From JAWKTV01 sp041398905 (GTDB lineage: Bacteria; Planctomycetota; Planctomycetia; Planctomycetales; Planctomycetaceae): 52,998 bases of DNA. Each line of letters starts with the position of its first letter. Within the stretch, counting starts at the first letter, position 1. Of this stretch, positions 1 to 9,558 are shown piece after piece. The stretch covers positions 1 through 52,998 of the forward strand of contig JAWKTV010000023.1 in the NCBI GenBank assembly GCA_041398905.1, in the 5' to 3' direction. The position numbers and the translations under genes are program-made. Below the pieces are notes generated by a model that was given only the letters and a program-made list of their open reading frames with translations, had not been told where the DNA came from and searched no databases.

Positions 1-3
1 TGT

Positions 4-37
4 ACTCTCCCGATGTCATGTCAGACACCGGGAGAGT
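4..37 (-). terminator. Stem-loop just past the first DUF1559 gene
   Basis: ACTCTCCCG (4-12) pairs perfectly with CGGGAGAGT (29-37) around a 16-base loop. It lies about 20 bases past the stop codon of the leftward DUF1559 gene, where a transcription terminator would be expected. No clear U-tract follows, so intrinsic termination is only inferred. Confidence 0.45.
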
Positions 38-57
38 TCGAAGCGGAGGCGTGCTGC

Positions 58-1023
58 TCAGAGGTTCGCGGGATTTCCGTCAGCCCGCATGGCGGAGTAC
101 TTGAACGTTGTGAAGTCGATGTTCTCCGAGACGAACTTCACCACGGCATCACCCATTGCGACGTTGATCCCGCCCGGATGAGCGGACGCGAGATGTGTCG
201 CACTGGCATAGACTACGCCGCACTCGAAGAACGATCCACACGGAGCGTTCGGTGGAGCAATCACCGTCGCGATGCCTGAGATGCCGGCGCTGTACTGAGT
301 GTTGTACGGGCTGGTGTTGCCCGGACCATGCCACCCGCCGCGGAAGCTGGCCACACCCTGCGTCTTCCCGTTGGTGAATTCCCAACTGCTCGCCCCGGTC
401 CACCTCACCGTGTCGGATCGCTCGCCCAGCAACATCACGTTCGAGAGGCCGTCAGTCACTTCGGCGAAGCGGTGCGTCCGGTTAATCTCCATCGGTCCAT
501 TGTCACACAACACTCCATAGAAGGAGTTGCAGTTCCCGCTGCCTGTGTGACGGGCTCCCCCGATCGCGGCGTAGTGCGGGGCCTGGTAACGGTTCGGGTT
601 CCATCCGCCGGCATTCGGGTTGGATTCCAGCGGGCTGGACGGGCAGACGAACACCGGTACCGCAAAACTCCGCAGCAGAGGCGTGTTCGCATCCGTCGTG
701 TTTCCGGCGAAGTCCGAGGTGCCCACGAAGTCGAGCTTGTCGTAAAGCGGCTTCTGTTCGATGAAGGGGAACACGGCCACACGCCAGTTGTGCTTGTTGA
801 GAGCGGCCAGCGGCATCTGTCCGAACGTCCCTTCATAGCTGTGCACGGCGATCGCCAGGTTGTGCATGTGGTCATGACACTGCGCTTTGCGGGCCGCCTC
901 GCGAACCTGCTGCACGGCCGGCATCAGCAAAGCGACCAAGATCGCGATGATCGCGATCACCACCAGCAACTCGATCAGCGTAAAACCAACTCTCAGTGAC
1001 GGGCGGGGAATTGACGTCTTCAT
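58..1023 (-). CDS. DUF1559 prepilin-like protein (secreted pseudopilin family)
   Basis: A 321-aa protein of the DUF1559 family, which is greatly expanded in planctomycetes. The short basic leader MKTSIPRPSLRVG is followed by FTLIELLVVIAIIAILVAL, the type IV prepilin cleavage and hydrophobic-helix motif, with cleavage expected after Gly13. Next comes the family stretch PAVQQVREAARKAQC, and near the C-terminus the HPGGINVAMGDAVVKF motif. The start at 1023 is preceded by GAGGAGTGAAG, a good ribosome binding site, so an upstream extension to 1125 is unlikely. The role is probably an exported, pilin-like surface or matrix protein; the substrate or partner is unknown. The gene is intact and has a close relative at 51152-52123. 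Confidence 0.93.
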   Translation of the reverse strand: MKTSIPRPSLRVGFTLIELLVVIAIIAILVALLMPAVQQVREAARKAQCHDHMHNLAIAVHSYEGTFGQMPLAALNKHNWRVAVFPFIEQKPLYDKLDFVGTSDFAGNTTDANTPLLRSFAVPVFVCPSSPLESNPNAGGWNPNRYQAPHYAAIGGARHTGSGNCNSFYGVLCDNGPMEINRTHRFAEVTDGLSNVMLLGERSDTVRWTGASSWEFTNGKTQGVASFRGGWHGPGNTSPYNTQYSAGISGIATVIAPPNAPCGSFFECGVVYASATHLASAHPGGINVAMGDAVVKFVSENIDFTTFKYSAMRADGNPANL

Positions 1024-1575
1024 CTTCACTCCTCGTTGAAGCGAATCACACGAGTCACCGCCGATGACGAGAGGCCGCATTGCACGGCACCAGTCGACCG
1101 ATGTCATCGGGACTGCTCCCCCCACTTCAGCTCACGGAGTCGGAGCGCTACCGTGAGCCATGCCTTACCAGACACACTGGCGGTGACCTGTCACCCGAAC
1201 AGAGCAACTCGCCTGCCATTCGCGACGAATCACGAGTCAATAGCAAAAAAAGTGTGAAAAAATCACGGAAAGGCTCAAGTCGTGGCGAGTGTTGAACCGC
1301 GCATCTGCTCGAAATGGAAAGGTCCACTGCCGTGATGTCCGCCCTTGCACACATTCCAGTGGTTGGGATCAACCGGACTTCATGGAAGTTTCTCGTGATA
1401 TGACCAAAACGTTGGCAGCCACGATCGAACGGTGTGCAAGCCGATTCAGATGCGAGCGTCTGACGGCCCACTTGCTCTCGCAGAGTCAACCGGCCAGCTA
1501 TCGACAGCGGGGCTGCGGGGCGCAAGGCGAACCCCGGATATCGGTCCCTCCCGCTGACTCGTCGAGACGACGGCT
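1024..1575. other. Intergenic region upstream of the DUF1559 gene
   Basis: I find no convincing gene in these 552 bases; the open frames present lack recognisable protein features or a good start. An A-rich patch (1243-1262) stands out from the GC-rich surroundings. The segment must hold the promoter of the leftward DUF1559 gene and the 3' flank of the zinc-ribbon gene. Confidence 0.5.
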
Positions 1576-1764
1576 TCAGCCACGTCCACCTTCGCAGCAG
1601 GTCTCGACGATCGCGTGGCAGCGTTGGCAGTGGAGCTTGTGCCGAATCTCGTAGAGTCCTCCACCGCAGGCAGGGCAGACGGCTGGGCAACTCGAGTTCG
1701 TCGTTGCTGGCTCTGGTTGAGACGTGGGGGCCGGCGGGAATGAATGCGGCTGCGATTGGGACAT
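1576..1764 (-). CDS. Small zinc-ribbon protein (62 aa)
   Basis: A 62-aa protein with a Ser/Pro/Gln-rich N-terminal half and a C-terminal cysteine cluster: CPAVCPACGG, then HCQRCH, then ETCCEGG. Paired CxxC motifs about 16 residues apart indicate a zinc ribbon. The start at 1764 is preceded by AGGAACTCACCG, which contains a plausible ribosome binding site; the open frame runs further upstream to 1905 but that part looks non-coding. The function is unknown; zinc ribbons of this size often bind nucleic acid or partner proteins. I believe similar small proteins occur widely in planctomycetes, but that is from memory. Confidence 0.7.
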   Translation of the reverse strand: MSQSQPHSFPPAPTSQPEPATTNSSCPAVCPACGGGLYEIRHKLHCQRCHAIVETCCEGGRG

Positions 1765-2082
1765 CGGTGAGTTCCTGGGCACTCCGTTCAAGGTCGTGGG
1801 GAAGATGTTGGCTGGCAACGCACCGTCATCGGCAGAGAGGCGGTTGATACTCCCTTGACTGATACTCCCCCCCGAAGTGGACCGTAGCGTCACCGTCAGC
1901 CGCATGGAAGTGAGACAACGCGCCGGACGACCGCGTCAGGCATCGATCGTGTCGGGGACCAGGTTCGGGGCGGGTCGGTTGACGCTTGCGTTCTTTGTTG
2001 TCGAGACTACGTCCGTACGCCGCATGCGCGTTCGACTCACACGGTCCCGCCTCCTGAATGCTGAACTCAACTCACTTTGACG

Positions 2083-3893
2083 ATGACGATTTCGACTCGA
2101 ATCGCTTGGTTGTCGCTTGTTCGCCGAAGCAGTGCGCTGCGGATGGCGTTGCTGCTGCTTGCCGCCTCCTTCACGGGACTTGGCGTCAGTGCCGATGATG
2201 CTCCGCCCTCCGCCGTGGGGCCGCTGCTGAAGCTGCTGGAGAACGGCAAGCTGCCCCCCGCCCGGTTGGAGCCGGTCGCGAAAATGGTCTGCGATCGCGG
2301 TAACGAGCACGACCTGGCGGTGGTGTATCGACAGTTGATCGGCACTGAGTGGCCGGAGGAGCTGCGGTTGCAGGCGATTGACTGGCTGCTGGAAGCGGCG
2401 AAGACGCGCAAGGTGCAGCCGGCGGGCGATGTGAGCGGTCTGGCGGAGCTGTTGGGTGAATCGGCGCCGTCCGCTCTGCGGGGGCCAATCGCGAGGCTCG
2501 CCTCCGCGTGGAAGGTTGACGCCGCCGTGGAGCCATTGCGGAAGCTCGCCGCTGCCGGCAACGCGAACGATACGCTGCGCAAGCAAGCCGTCGATGCTCT
2601 GCTGGGATACGGCGGCGGCGTGGCCCGTACGACGATCGAGCAGATGTTGACGGCCGATCAACCGCTGGAAATGCAGGCGCGGGCCGTCGTCGCATTGGCC
2701 GCAATCGACCCCGAACAGGCGGCTGCGAAGGCGGCTGGACTGCTGCATGACATGACTCCAACCAGCGACCCCGCTCCGATTGTCGACGCGTTTCTGAACG
2801 TGCAGGGTGGCGCGGAGGAGTTGGCGGACGCGATCACAGAGCAGCGTCCGTCGGCCGATGTGGCACTCCTGGCGCTGCGGCATATGTACGCGGTTGGTCG
2901 CAGCGACCCATCGCTCGACGCCATCCTGAGCGAGGTGGCGGGGATCGACGGCGAGGTACCCCGGCTCTCGGAGGACGAGATCAAAGCATTGGCGGCGAAG
3001 GCGACGCAGGAAGGCGATGCGGAACGGGGGAGGCGGTGTTTCGCCGGGCCGACCTGGCGTGCATGCGGTGCCATGCGGTCAGCAAGGGTGGCGGCCAGAT
3101 CGGTCCCGACCTCAGCCCGGTTGGAGTCAGTTCGCCAGTCGACTACCTCGTGAAGTCTTTGTACGACCCCGATGCGCAAAAGAAGGAGGAGTACGTCACG
3201 CGAATCATTATCACGGACGAGGGACAGCAGGTGACGGGCGTCATCGCCGACCGCACCGAAGACAAGCTGACGCTGAAGACGGCCGACGGGAAACGGGTGG
3301 AGATCGCCGTTTCCGACATCGACATTGAAGCCGAGGGCCGTTCCCTGATGCCCGATGGGCTGGTCAAGTTCATGACCGAGCAAGAGGTGCTCGACCTCGT
3401 GAAGTTCCTGTCGCAGCTCGGCAAACCGGACACGGCGTACGGTATTCGCACCACGCAGCGGATGCAGCGCTGGCGGCTCCTGAAGCAGTCCCCCGACAGC
3501 TTCCAGACGGCGGTCCCCGATGATGAACTGTTTGGCGATGTCGGGGTCAACGGCGGCGTGTGGGAGCCGGCGTATGGCCGTGTCGGCGGAGCGTTGCCGC
3601 TTGGTGAACTCACGCAGCGCACGGGTCAGCCGGTCGTGTACGTCATGGGAGAGTTCGATGTCACAGCCGCCGGATCGATGAATGTTGTCCTCGACGATGT
3701 GACGGGCGTGAGCCTGTGGCTGGATGGCAATTCCTATCCCACCGATGGCGACCTGCTATTCGACTTGGAGCCGGGGCGGCATTCGGTCGCGCTGCGGGTT
3801 GATACGGCGGCACGAGCGGCGTTGACGATCGAACTCGAACTGCGGCGGCCCGCCGGTTCAAAGGCGCAGTTCACCGTGGTCGATGGCCAGTAG
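2083..3893 (+). CDS. Secreted HEAT-like repeat / c-type heme-binding protein (one frameshift)
   Basis: The N-terminus is a signal peptide (hydrophobic MALLLLAASFTGLGVSA). Helical, alanine- and leucine-rich repeats resembling HEAT repeats follow over roughly residues 40-300. Then comes a c-type heme site CMRCH with GPDLSPVG downstream, the pattern of the putative heme-binding domain of Pirellula/Verrucomicrobium type, and a C-terminal beta-rich domain of about 170 residues. Family members are periplasmic electron carriers or are linked to polymer breakdown. The frame changes once: GAACGGGGGAGGCG at 3022-3035 needs one more G in the run 3026-3030 to read GERGEAVF into the heme domain. The fragments are 2083-3035 and 3036-3893. 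The break is probably a sequencing error. Confidence 0.82.
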
Positions 3894-4087
3894 GGCAAGG
3901 GAATCGGAGTTGGACGGCGGTTGACGCGGTCCTCGCAGGACATCTCCGCGTCATCATACGGATCGATCGGGTTGCTTCGAGGTGTCGTACCGACCGCCCT
4001 GCGATAAGCTTTCGCGATCCATCCGATCGACACCTCCGGTCGCATGTCAATTTCGTCACACGCCAGTCACTTCGTTGGACTCCCCGC

Positions 4088-5570
4088 ATGTCGACAGCCG
4101 CTGCGATTGATGACCTTCGACTGCGGATCCTTTCGAGCTATCCGCTGCTGATCCTGCGAACCTATGAGGAACAGCGGTGGGAAGAGTTGCTCGCCGACCT
4201 GGCGCTGGAACTTGAACGAGGCCTGGTGACGTGGTCGGTGACGGGCGGAGCGCGGCCGCCGATGGGCGGCGATGGCGCGCCTCCCGACCCGCTGCAGTTC
4301 CTCGAACAGATTGAACGTTACCCTTCGGACCATCTGTTCCTGTTGAAGGACTTGCACCCGGTATCTGGGCGAGCCTCGGGTGGTACGGAGCTGCGGGACA
4401 TGCTCGGAGCAACTGGGTGGCGGGAGGCAGAGCGCTGATGATGGGACCGATCGACGAGGTGCCGTCGAGCTGTGGAAGGAAGTGGACGATTCTGGAACTG
4501 CCGCTGCCGGGCACGGAAGAGGTGTGAGGAGTTGCGGGCGTTCTTCGGCCGGCTTTGGCGAGGGAGCGCCCTCGGCCACACCGGAACAGGAGGAGCGACT
4601 GATCAAGGCGGTGATGGGGCTGACGGCCCACGAGGCCCGCAAGGCGTTCGCCCGCGCGCTGCAGGAGCGATGGCGTGATCGACGATGAGGTGTACGGGAG
4701 CGCTGGTGGCCGAGAAGGGCACATGGTACAGGGTTCGGGACCTGCTCGAGCTTTTGATCTGATGAAGGCGTCGACGACATCGGCGGACTGGACGGTCTGG
4801 ACTGGCTGCGGCCAGCGGGCGAACGCGTTCTCCGTCGATGCCGCCGCGCGGGGTATCGCCAATCCGAAGGGGGTGCTGCTGGCTGGCGTACAGGGCTGCG
4901 GCAAGAGCTTGAAGGCCGCGAAGGGCGATCGCGCGGCTGCTGGGCTTCTCTGCTGGTGCGGGATGGATCTGTCGGCGCTGCTCGAAGCGCAGCGTGGCTC
5001 CTCGGAGCAGAACCTCCGCGACGTCCTCACGCTGATGGAGACGATCGCTCCTTCGGTGCTGTGGCTCGAAGAAATCGACAAGGCGTTCGCCGGCTTTCAG
5101 GAGGAAGCCGGCTCGGATGCGACGGATGGCCCGCATCGTCGGCCGCTTTCTCACGTGGTTGCAAGAGCACAAGGAGTTTGTGTTCGTCGTCGCCACCGCG
5201 AACAACGTCGCGGGACTGCCTCCCGAGCTGTTGCGACGCGGACGCTCGACGAAACTGTTCTTCGTCGACCTCCCGGGAACTACTACAGAGCGAAAGTCGA
5301 TTCTTCGAGGATTCACCTGGACTACGCGGCTGGAAGCCGGAGAAGTTTGACACGGACGAGTCGCGCAGACCCACCGAAGGCTAGCAGCGGCGCGGAAATC
5401 GAACAGGATCAGAACTCCGCGATCATCGAATCCTACAGTGCCGGGGCGGATGATGACGCAGGCGGACCTCGCGGATCAGCGGGACTTGACGGTGCCGTTA
5501 TCGAAGACGATGGAGGACGCGGATCTCGCGTTGCGGGAGTGGGGCCCGCGGCCTCGCCCCGCGACGATGA
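4088..5570 (+). CDS. Ycf46-like AAA+ ATPase (many frameshifts)
   Basis: Pieces in three frames line up in order with the cyanobacterial/plastid Ycf46 family. The N-terminus has SYPLLILRTYEEQRWEELL and LFLLKDLHP. Then come ILELPLPGTEEVEELRAFF, LTAHEARKAFARAL, Walker A GVLLAGVQGCGKS (4870-4908), Walker B VLWLEEIDKAFAG (5059-5097), FLTWLQEHKEFVFVVATANN (5150-5210) and the arginine-finger region PPELLRRGR. It ends VPLSKTMEDADLALREWARGLAPRR once one G is dropped from TGGGGCC near 5541; the stop would be TGA at 5568-5570. At least six indels are needed. Ycf46 has been linked to inorganic carbon use in cyanobacteria; its role in a planctomycete is unknown. As written no full protein is encoded, so it could be a pseudogene, but sequencing error is more likely. 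Confidence 0.72.
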
Positions 5571-6149
5571 CAATCGCGTCCTGCAAACTGCCATGGACGA
5601 GGAAGAACGCAAGGGAGAAACCAACGTCGACGACGGGGCTCACGCCCGCATCCGGGTCCGCTGGATGGAACTGGCGGAGTACGGCCAGCTCGACGCGGCT
5701 GGATCGAGTATGTCCGCTAACAAGGAGTTCGTGACGTTCGCGTGCAGGTGGTGGAAGACTTCGCGGAGTACGGCGAGACCAAGGGCGAGTTCGGCCTGGT
5801 GCTGCGGGCGACACCCAAAGTCGTCGTATGGACGCGAATGAGCCAGCATCTGGCGGACATTGTTTCCTAACTACATCGCCGGAAAGCGGCTGTATCTGCA
5901 CCCCGCTGGAGCCGAGTCCTACGAGGGCGCCTGGCATCCGACGCTACCACCGATCGCCGAACTTGGCGACGACAAAGTCGACAAGCCTCACTGGTTGCCC
6001 ACGACGATCCGGATGATTCCTCCGAACGAAGGCAGTCGAAAGTTAAACGACCGCAGCGGATCAAGCTGGGGGCAAGTGAGCCGGCCAGTGACCGCCATGC
6101 CGCGACCGTTCCGCACCGCGACTTGGCATCGCAATCTCCCTCCGGATAA
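5567..6149 (+). CDS. Unknown protein downstream of the Ycf46-like gene (broken frame)
   Basis: An ATG at 5567 overlaps the reconstructed stop of the AAA+ gene (ATGA), suggesting translational coupling. Restoring one A in ACAATC gives MTNRVLQTAMDEEERKGETN. The reading then continues through HARIRVRWMELAEYGQLD, VQVVEDFAEYGETKGEFGLV, LRATPKVVVWTRMSQHLADI and YIAGKRLYLHPAGAESYEGA, spread over different frames. The end is uncertain: a stop at 6147-6149 closes one frame, while another stays open to 6285. I do not recognise a family. The residue pattern looks like a soluble protein, and the tight link to the ATPase suggests a joint role. Confidence 0.45.
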
Positions 6150-6215
6150 CGGATCTCCGCGCTCGTCGACCAACCACCGGACATCAAGCCGGTTACTCGA
6201 AACAACAGACAGACC

Positions 6216-6890
6216 ATGCCGCGTCGCACCGGGAACTCGAACGAGGATCGACGCCTGCAGGCGCGGTATGTCACGCGGCGGTTGAAACAGACGTACCCGG
6301 TCGCGGAGTGCGCGCTAACGCATCGCAACGCCTACGAACTGCTGGCAGCGACGATCCTCTCGGCCCAATGCACGGACGAACGGGTGAACATGGTCACGCC
6401 CGGGCTGTTCGAGCGGTATCCCACCCCCGGGGCACTGGCCGAGTCCCGACAGGCGGACGTCGAGAAGATCGTGCAGTCCTGCGGCTTCTTTCGCGCCAAG
6501 GCGACCAACCTGCGAGGCATGGCGCGGGGGCTGGTCGATCGACACGGAGGTGCAGTTCCAAAGTCGCTCGAAGAGTTGGTCGACTTGCCCGGAGTCGGAC
6601 GCAAGACCGCCAACGTCGTGCTGGGCACCGCGTTCGGCATCGCGAGCGGGGTCGTCGTCGACACGCACGTCAAGCGGATCACTCGATTGCTGGGACTGAC
6701 AACCGCGAATGCGCCGGAAGCGATCGAACAGGACCTGATCGAGCTGTTGCCGCGAACGGAGTGGGTCGGCTTCTCGCATCGGCTGATCCATCATGGACGA
6801 CGAGTCTGTATCGCGCGCAGGCCGCGTTGTGGAGAGTGCCCGTTGCTCAAGCATTGTGACCGCGTCGGGCTTCCCCGTTTAGAGAGTTGA
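6216..6890 (+). CDS. nth: Endonuclease III
   Basis: A 224-aa DNA glycosylase/AP lyase of base-excision repair that removes oxidised pyrimidines. It has the family start LLAATILSAQCTDERVN. The helix-hairpin-helix LPGVGRKTANVVL carries the catalytic lysine at about residue 130, and the catalytic aspartate lies in VVDTHVKR. The C-terminal [4Fe-4S] loop is CIARRPRCGECPLLKHC, four cysteines with the usual 6-2-5 spacing. Length and motif order match typical Nth. The gene is intact and appears to stand alone between the broken gene upstream and the M14-type hydrolase downstream. Confidence 0.97.
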   Translation: MPRRTGNSNEDRRLQARYVTRRLKQTYPVAECALTHRNAYELLAATILSAQCTDERVNMVTPGLFERYPTPGALAESRQADVEKIVQSCGFFRAKATNLRGMARGLVDRHGGAVPKSLEELVDLPGVGRKTANVVLGTAFGIASGVVVDTHVKRITRLLGLTTANAPEAIEQDLIELLPRTEWVGFSHRLIHHGRRVCIARRPRCGECPLLKHCDRVGLPRLES

Positions 6891-7039
6891 ATCGGCCCCG
6901 CATTCTCGTGGCCGCCTTGACTGGATATGGTGCGTGTCCGAAGGGGCCTCGCCCTTCGCGACGCCGCACGAGCAATCGACTTTCGAACGCTCAAATCACC
7001 GTCGACGCTGGTCGCGTCGACCATGCTGACATCAAGCCC

Positions 7040-8143
7040 ATGGCCCGAGCCCGCCGTTTACGGATCGCCGGAGTCGACATTCCCCCCGGCGAAACCCGCG
7101 ATATTCCGCTGAAGATCTCCGAGACCTACACGGGTAATCCCATCTCGGTGCCCGTGCGGGTCATCCGTTCCACCAAGGCCGGTCCGAGCGTATTCGTTTC
7201 CGCGGCGATTCATGGCGACGAATTGACCGGCACGGGGATCATCCATGACTTGCTGCATGGAGCGCCGATTCAGCTCACGAGCGGAACGCTGCTGCTGATT
7301 CCGGTGGTCAACGTGTTCGGCTTCGAGAACCATGATCGCTACCTGCCCGACCGCCGTGATCTCAATCGGGTGTTCCCCGGGTCGGCCTCGGGGAGCCTCG
7401 CCAGCCGCATCGCGCACACCTTCATGACGGAGATCGTCGCGCACTGCGAGTACGGCATCGACCTGCACTCGGCCGCGCAGACACGGACCAACTTTCCGAA
7501 CGTCCGCGGTGACATGACCGACGAAAAGGTCAAGCGGATCGCCGAGGCGTTCGGCTGCGAACTCATCGTCGACGGCAAAGGTCCGGAAGGCTGCATGCGA
7601 CGGGAAGCGTGCAAGGTCGGCTGCGCGACGATCATCCTCGAAGCGGGCGAGCCGATGAAGGCCGAACCGGCGATGCTGGAGGTCGGCGTGCGCGGAATTC
7701 GCAACGTGCTGAGCGAGTTGGGAATGCTGGCGGGAGAGAAGATCGAGCCTCCGTACCAGTCGATCGTCCGCAAAACGACATGGGTGCGGGCCGAGGTCGG
7801 CGGGTTTCTCCGCTTTCATATCAAGCCGGGTGATGTGGTCGAGGAAGGGCACCCGGTCGCATCCAACTTTTCGATTCTGGGCGAACACCAGAATCTGCTC
7901 CGCAGCCCGGTCGACGGCGTGGTGCTCGGCATGGCCACCAGCCCGGCCGTGAAGCCGGGCGAACCGGTCTGTCACATCGCCATTCCGGAGCGGCAGATCG
8001 CCGTACTTCGGAACAAGCTGGAGGCGATCCCGGACGGCAGCCTGCACAAACGGGTTCGCGACAGCCTGGCGACGAACGTCACCGTCACCGAACATGCCGA
8101 CAACGCGGAGCCGGAAAAGGACGAGTACAGCGAGATCCCGTGA
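7040..8143 (+). CDS. Succinylglutamate desuccinylase/aspartoacylase family protein
   Basis: A 367-aa zinc-dependent hydrolase of the AstE/AspA branch of the M14 carboxypeptidase clan. Zinc ligands are visible as H and E in AAIHGDELTG (about residue 59) and H in YGIDLHSA (about residue 140). VNVFGFENHDRYLPDRRDLN is a typical substrate-pocket stretch. The C-terminal part, with FLRFHIKPGDVVEEGHPVA and SPVDGVVLGMA, forms the beta-rich domain common in this family. I chose ATG 7040 because the protein upstream in the open frame (from 6887) is unlike the family. The substrate is unknown; these enzymes remove acyl groups from amino acid derivatives. Confidence 0.88.
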   Translation: MARARRLRIAGVDIPPGETRDIPLKISETYTGNPISVPVRVIRSTKAGPSVFVSAAIHGDELTGTGIIHDLLHGAPIQLTSGTLLLIPVVNVFGFENHDRYLPDRRDLNRVFPGSASGSLASRIAHTFMTEIVAHCEYGIDLHSAAQTRTNFPNVRGDMTDEKVKRIAEAFGCELIVDGKGPEGCMRREACKVGCATIILEAGEPMKAEPAMLEVGVRGIRNVLSELGMLAGEKIEPPYQSIVRKTTWVRAEVGGFLRFHIKPGDVVEEGHPVASNFSILGEHQNLLRSPVDGVVLGMATSPAVKPGEPVCHIAIPERQIAVLRNKLEAIPDGSLHKRVRDSLATNVTVTEHADNAEPEKDEYSEIP

Positions 8144-8254
8144 ACGGGTCGGTCGCGGCGCTGGCGTGCATCTCGTTGGCGATGCAGTTTGTGCTGGAGC
8201 CGAGTTCGAAGCGTACGACGTGAGCAGCCCCGCGAGTTGGCGCAAGTGGCCACA

Positions 8255-9514
8255 TCACCTGTGGAAGATCCGCTCACGCAGCTCGTCTTCGGAACGACGG
8301 TGCTGGAGATTTCTCGCGCTGACGCGACGGGCGGCGTTGATGTACGTGCCGTCGATGAGGCCGATTCGGCAAGTGCCCAACTCGCGGAGTTCGTCGAGAT
8401 CGGACAATAGCTCGGCGGAGTCCGCGTCCCAGGCGCGCCGGCCCTCTTCAATCGACATCGCCTTCAGCGGCCGCAGTAGACGAAAGCCGATCGCGTTCGC
8501 CTCAGAACTGGCCATCCAACTGGGACTCATGGGGATCGAGGGGTCGTCGTTCCACAGGTCTCGCGAGCTGTGCGAGCGCGCGGCGGAGCGGCAGTCCACG
8601 GCCTGGGATGTCCAGTTGCCGCCACGATGCACATGCAGATACCGCTGATCGGGAGCCCGTACGGCTCCGGCAGTCGTGATGGGTGACCGGTCCGCCACAG
8701 CCGCGTAGTGCTTGGCGTCGTACTGGTCGAGGACCCACTCGGAGACGTTGCCGTGCATGTCACACAGGCCCCAGGCGTTGGCCTGCAGCGATCCGACCTC
8801 GCGCGGCCCCTGTTCGACATCGCGACTCAACTCAAACACGGCAGAAGCGCGGAGTTCGTCCGCGTCGCCGGCGGTGCTCCAGGAGGTTGTCGACCCCGCC
8901 CGGCAGGCGTATTCCCACTCCGCCTCGGTCGGCAGACGAAAGTCCTGCGCGGTCACCTTGCTGAGCCACTTGGTGTACTGACGGGCCGCGTACTGGGTCA
9001 TCGAGACGGCGGGGCAACGCACGCTGGTGGTGAACTCGATGTGGTAGTTCGGGTCGTACACGATGGACGGCGCGGTAATCGCGTCGATCCGCAAGTTCGG
9101 GTCGACCTTCGCCATTTCCCGTTGCTCCAACTCAAGGAACACCCTGTCGAGCCGCATGAACTCGGCGTATTCGTCCCACGTCACTTCGTGCACCGCCATC
9201 CAGAACGGGTCGACTCGCACTTCGACCTGCGGACCCTCGTCCTCGCGCCGGCCCGGCTCGTCCGGCGGACTCCCCAGCAGAAAGGTTCCTCCCGGGATCG
9301 GCATCATCTGGAACGTGATCGGCTGCTGCTGGCCCGGCGTCACGTCTGGTAGCGTGACGGTGTATGGCACCATGTAGCCGCGATCCGTCTCGACGAAGCG
9401 GCCCGAAATCGGCCGCTCGCTTACCAATCCAGGTTCCTCGGCGTGGGCAACGGGCGCGATGTGGCCGCAGGCGACTGCGATCAGCAACGGCAGGAGTGTC
9501 GTGGTGCGTCCCAT
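8255..9514 (-). CDS. Secreted formylglycine-generating-enzyme-like (SUMF1) protein
   Basis: A 419-aa protein with a signal peptide (LLPLLIAVACGHIAPVAHA) and an FGE/SUMF1 domain: MPIPGGTFLLGSPPDEPGR, VDPFWMAVHEVTWDEYAEFM, FRLPTEAEWEYACRAGS, ANAWGLCDMHGNVSEWVLD, HRGGNW and GFRLLRP. Authentic FGE oxidises a sulfatase cysteine to formylglycine. Many planctomycete members of this domain family are not next to sulfatases and may only bind substrates, and no sulfatase is visible here. It is exported, so it acts in the periplasm or outside. It lies just downstream of the helicase on the same strand and runs convergently with the AstE/AspA gene. Confidence 0.9.
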   Translation of the reverse strand: MGRTTTLLPLLIAVACGHIAPVAHAEEPGLVSERPISGRFVETDRGYMVPYTVTLPDVTPGQQQPITFQMMPIPGGTFLLGSPPDEPGRREDEGPQVEVRVDPFWMAVHEVTWDEYAEFMRLDRVFLELEQREMAKVDPNLRIDAITAPSIVYDPNYHIEFTTSVRCPAVSMTQYAARQYTKWLSKVTAQDFRLPTEAEWEYACRAGSTTSWSTAGDADELRASAVFELSRDVEQGPREVGSLQANAWGLCDMHGNVSEWVLDQYDAKHYAAVADRSPITTAGAVRAPDQRYLHVHRGGNWTSQAVDCRSAARSHSSRDLWNDDPSIPMSPSWMASSEANAIGFRLLRPLKAMSIEEGRRAWDADSAELLSDLDELRELGTCRIGLIDGTYINAARRVSARNLQHRRSEDELRERIFHR

Positions 9515-9558
9515 GAGTCATGGTCCAGGAGGTTCAAAAGCGGCGGTAGCATCTGTGG

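Noticed and set aside
2077..3893. Programmed frameshifting as the cause of the heme protein break
   Set aside because: There is no slippery heptamer or stop-linked site, only a G run one base short. The same kind of break recurs in unrelated genes, so a sequencing error is simpler.
4088..5841. Calling the 388-aa frame at 4675-5841 a gene in its own right
   Set aside because: It only matches the AAA+ family in short patches; the rest of the match lies in the other two frames, so it is part of one broken gene.
7058..8245. 395-aa open frame antisense to the AstE/AspA gene
   Set aside because: Zinc-ligand motifs lie on the plus strand; the antisense text is Arg/Asp/His-rich with no domain.
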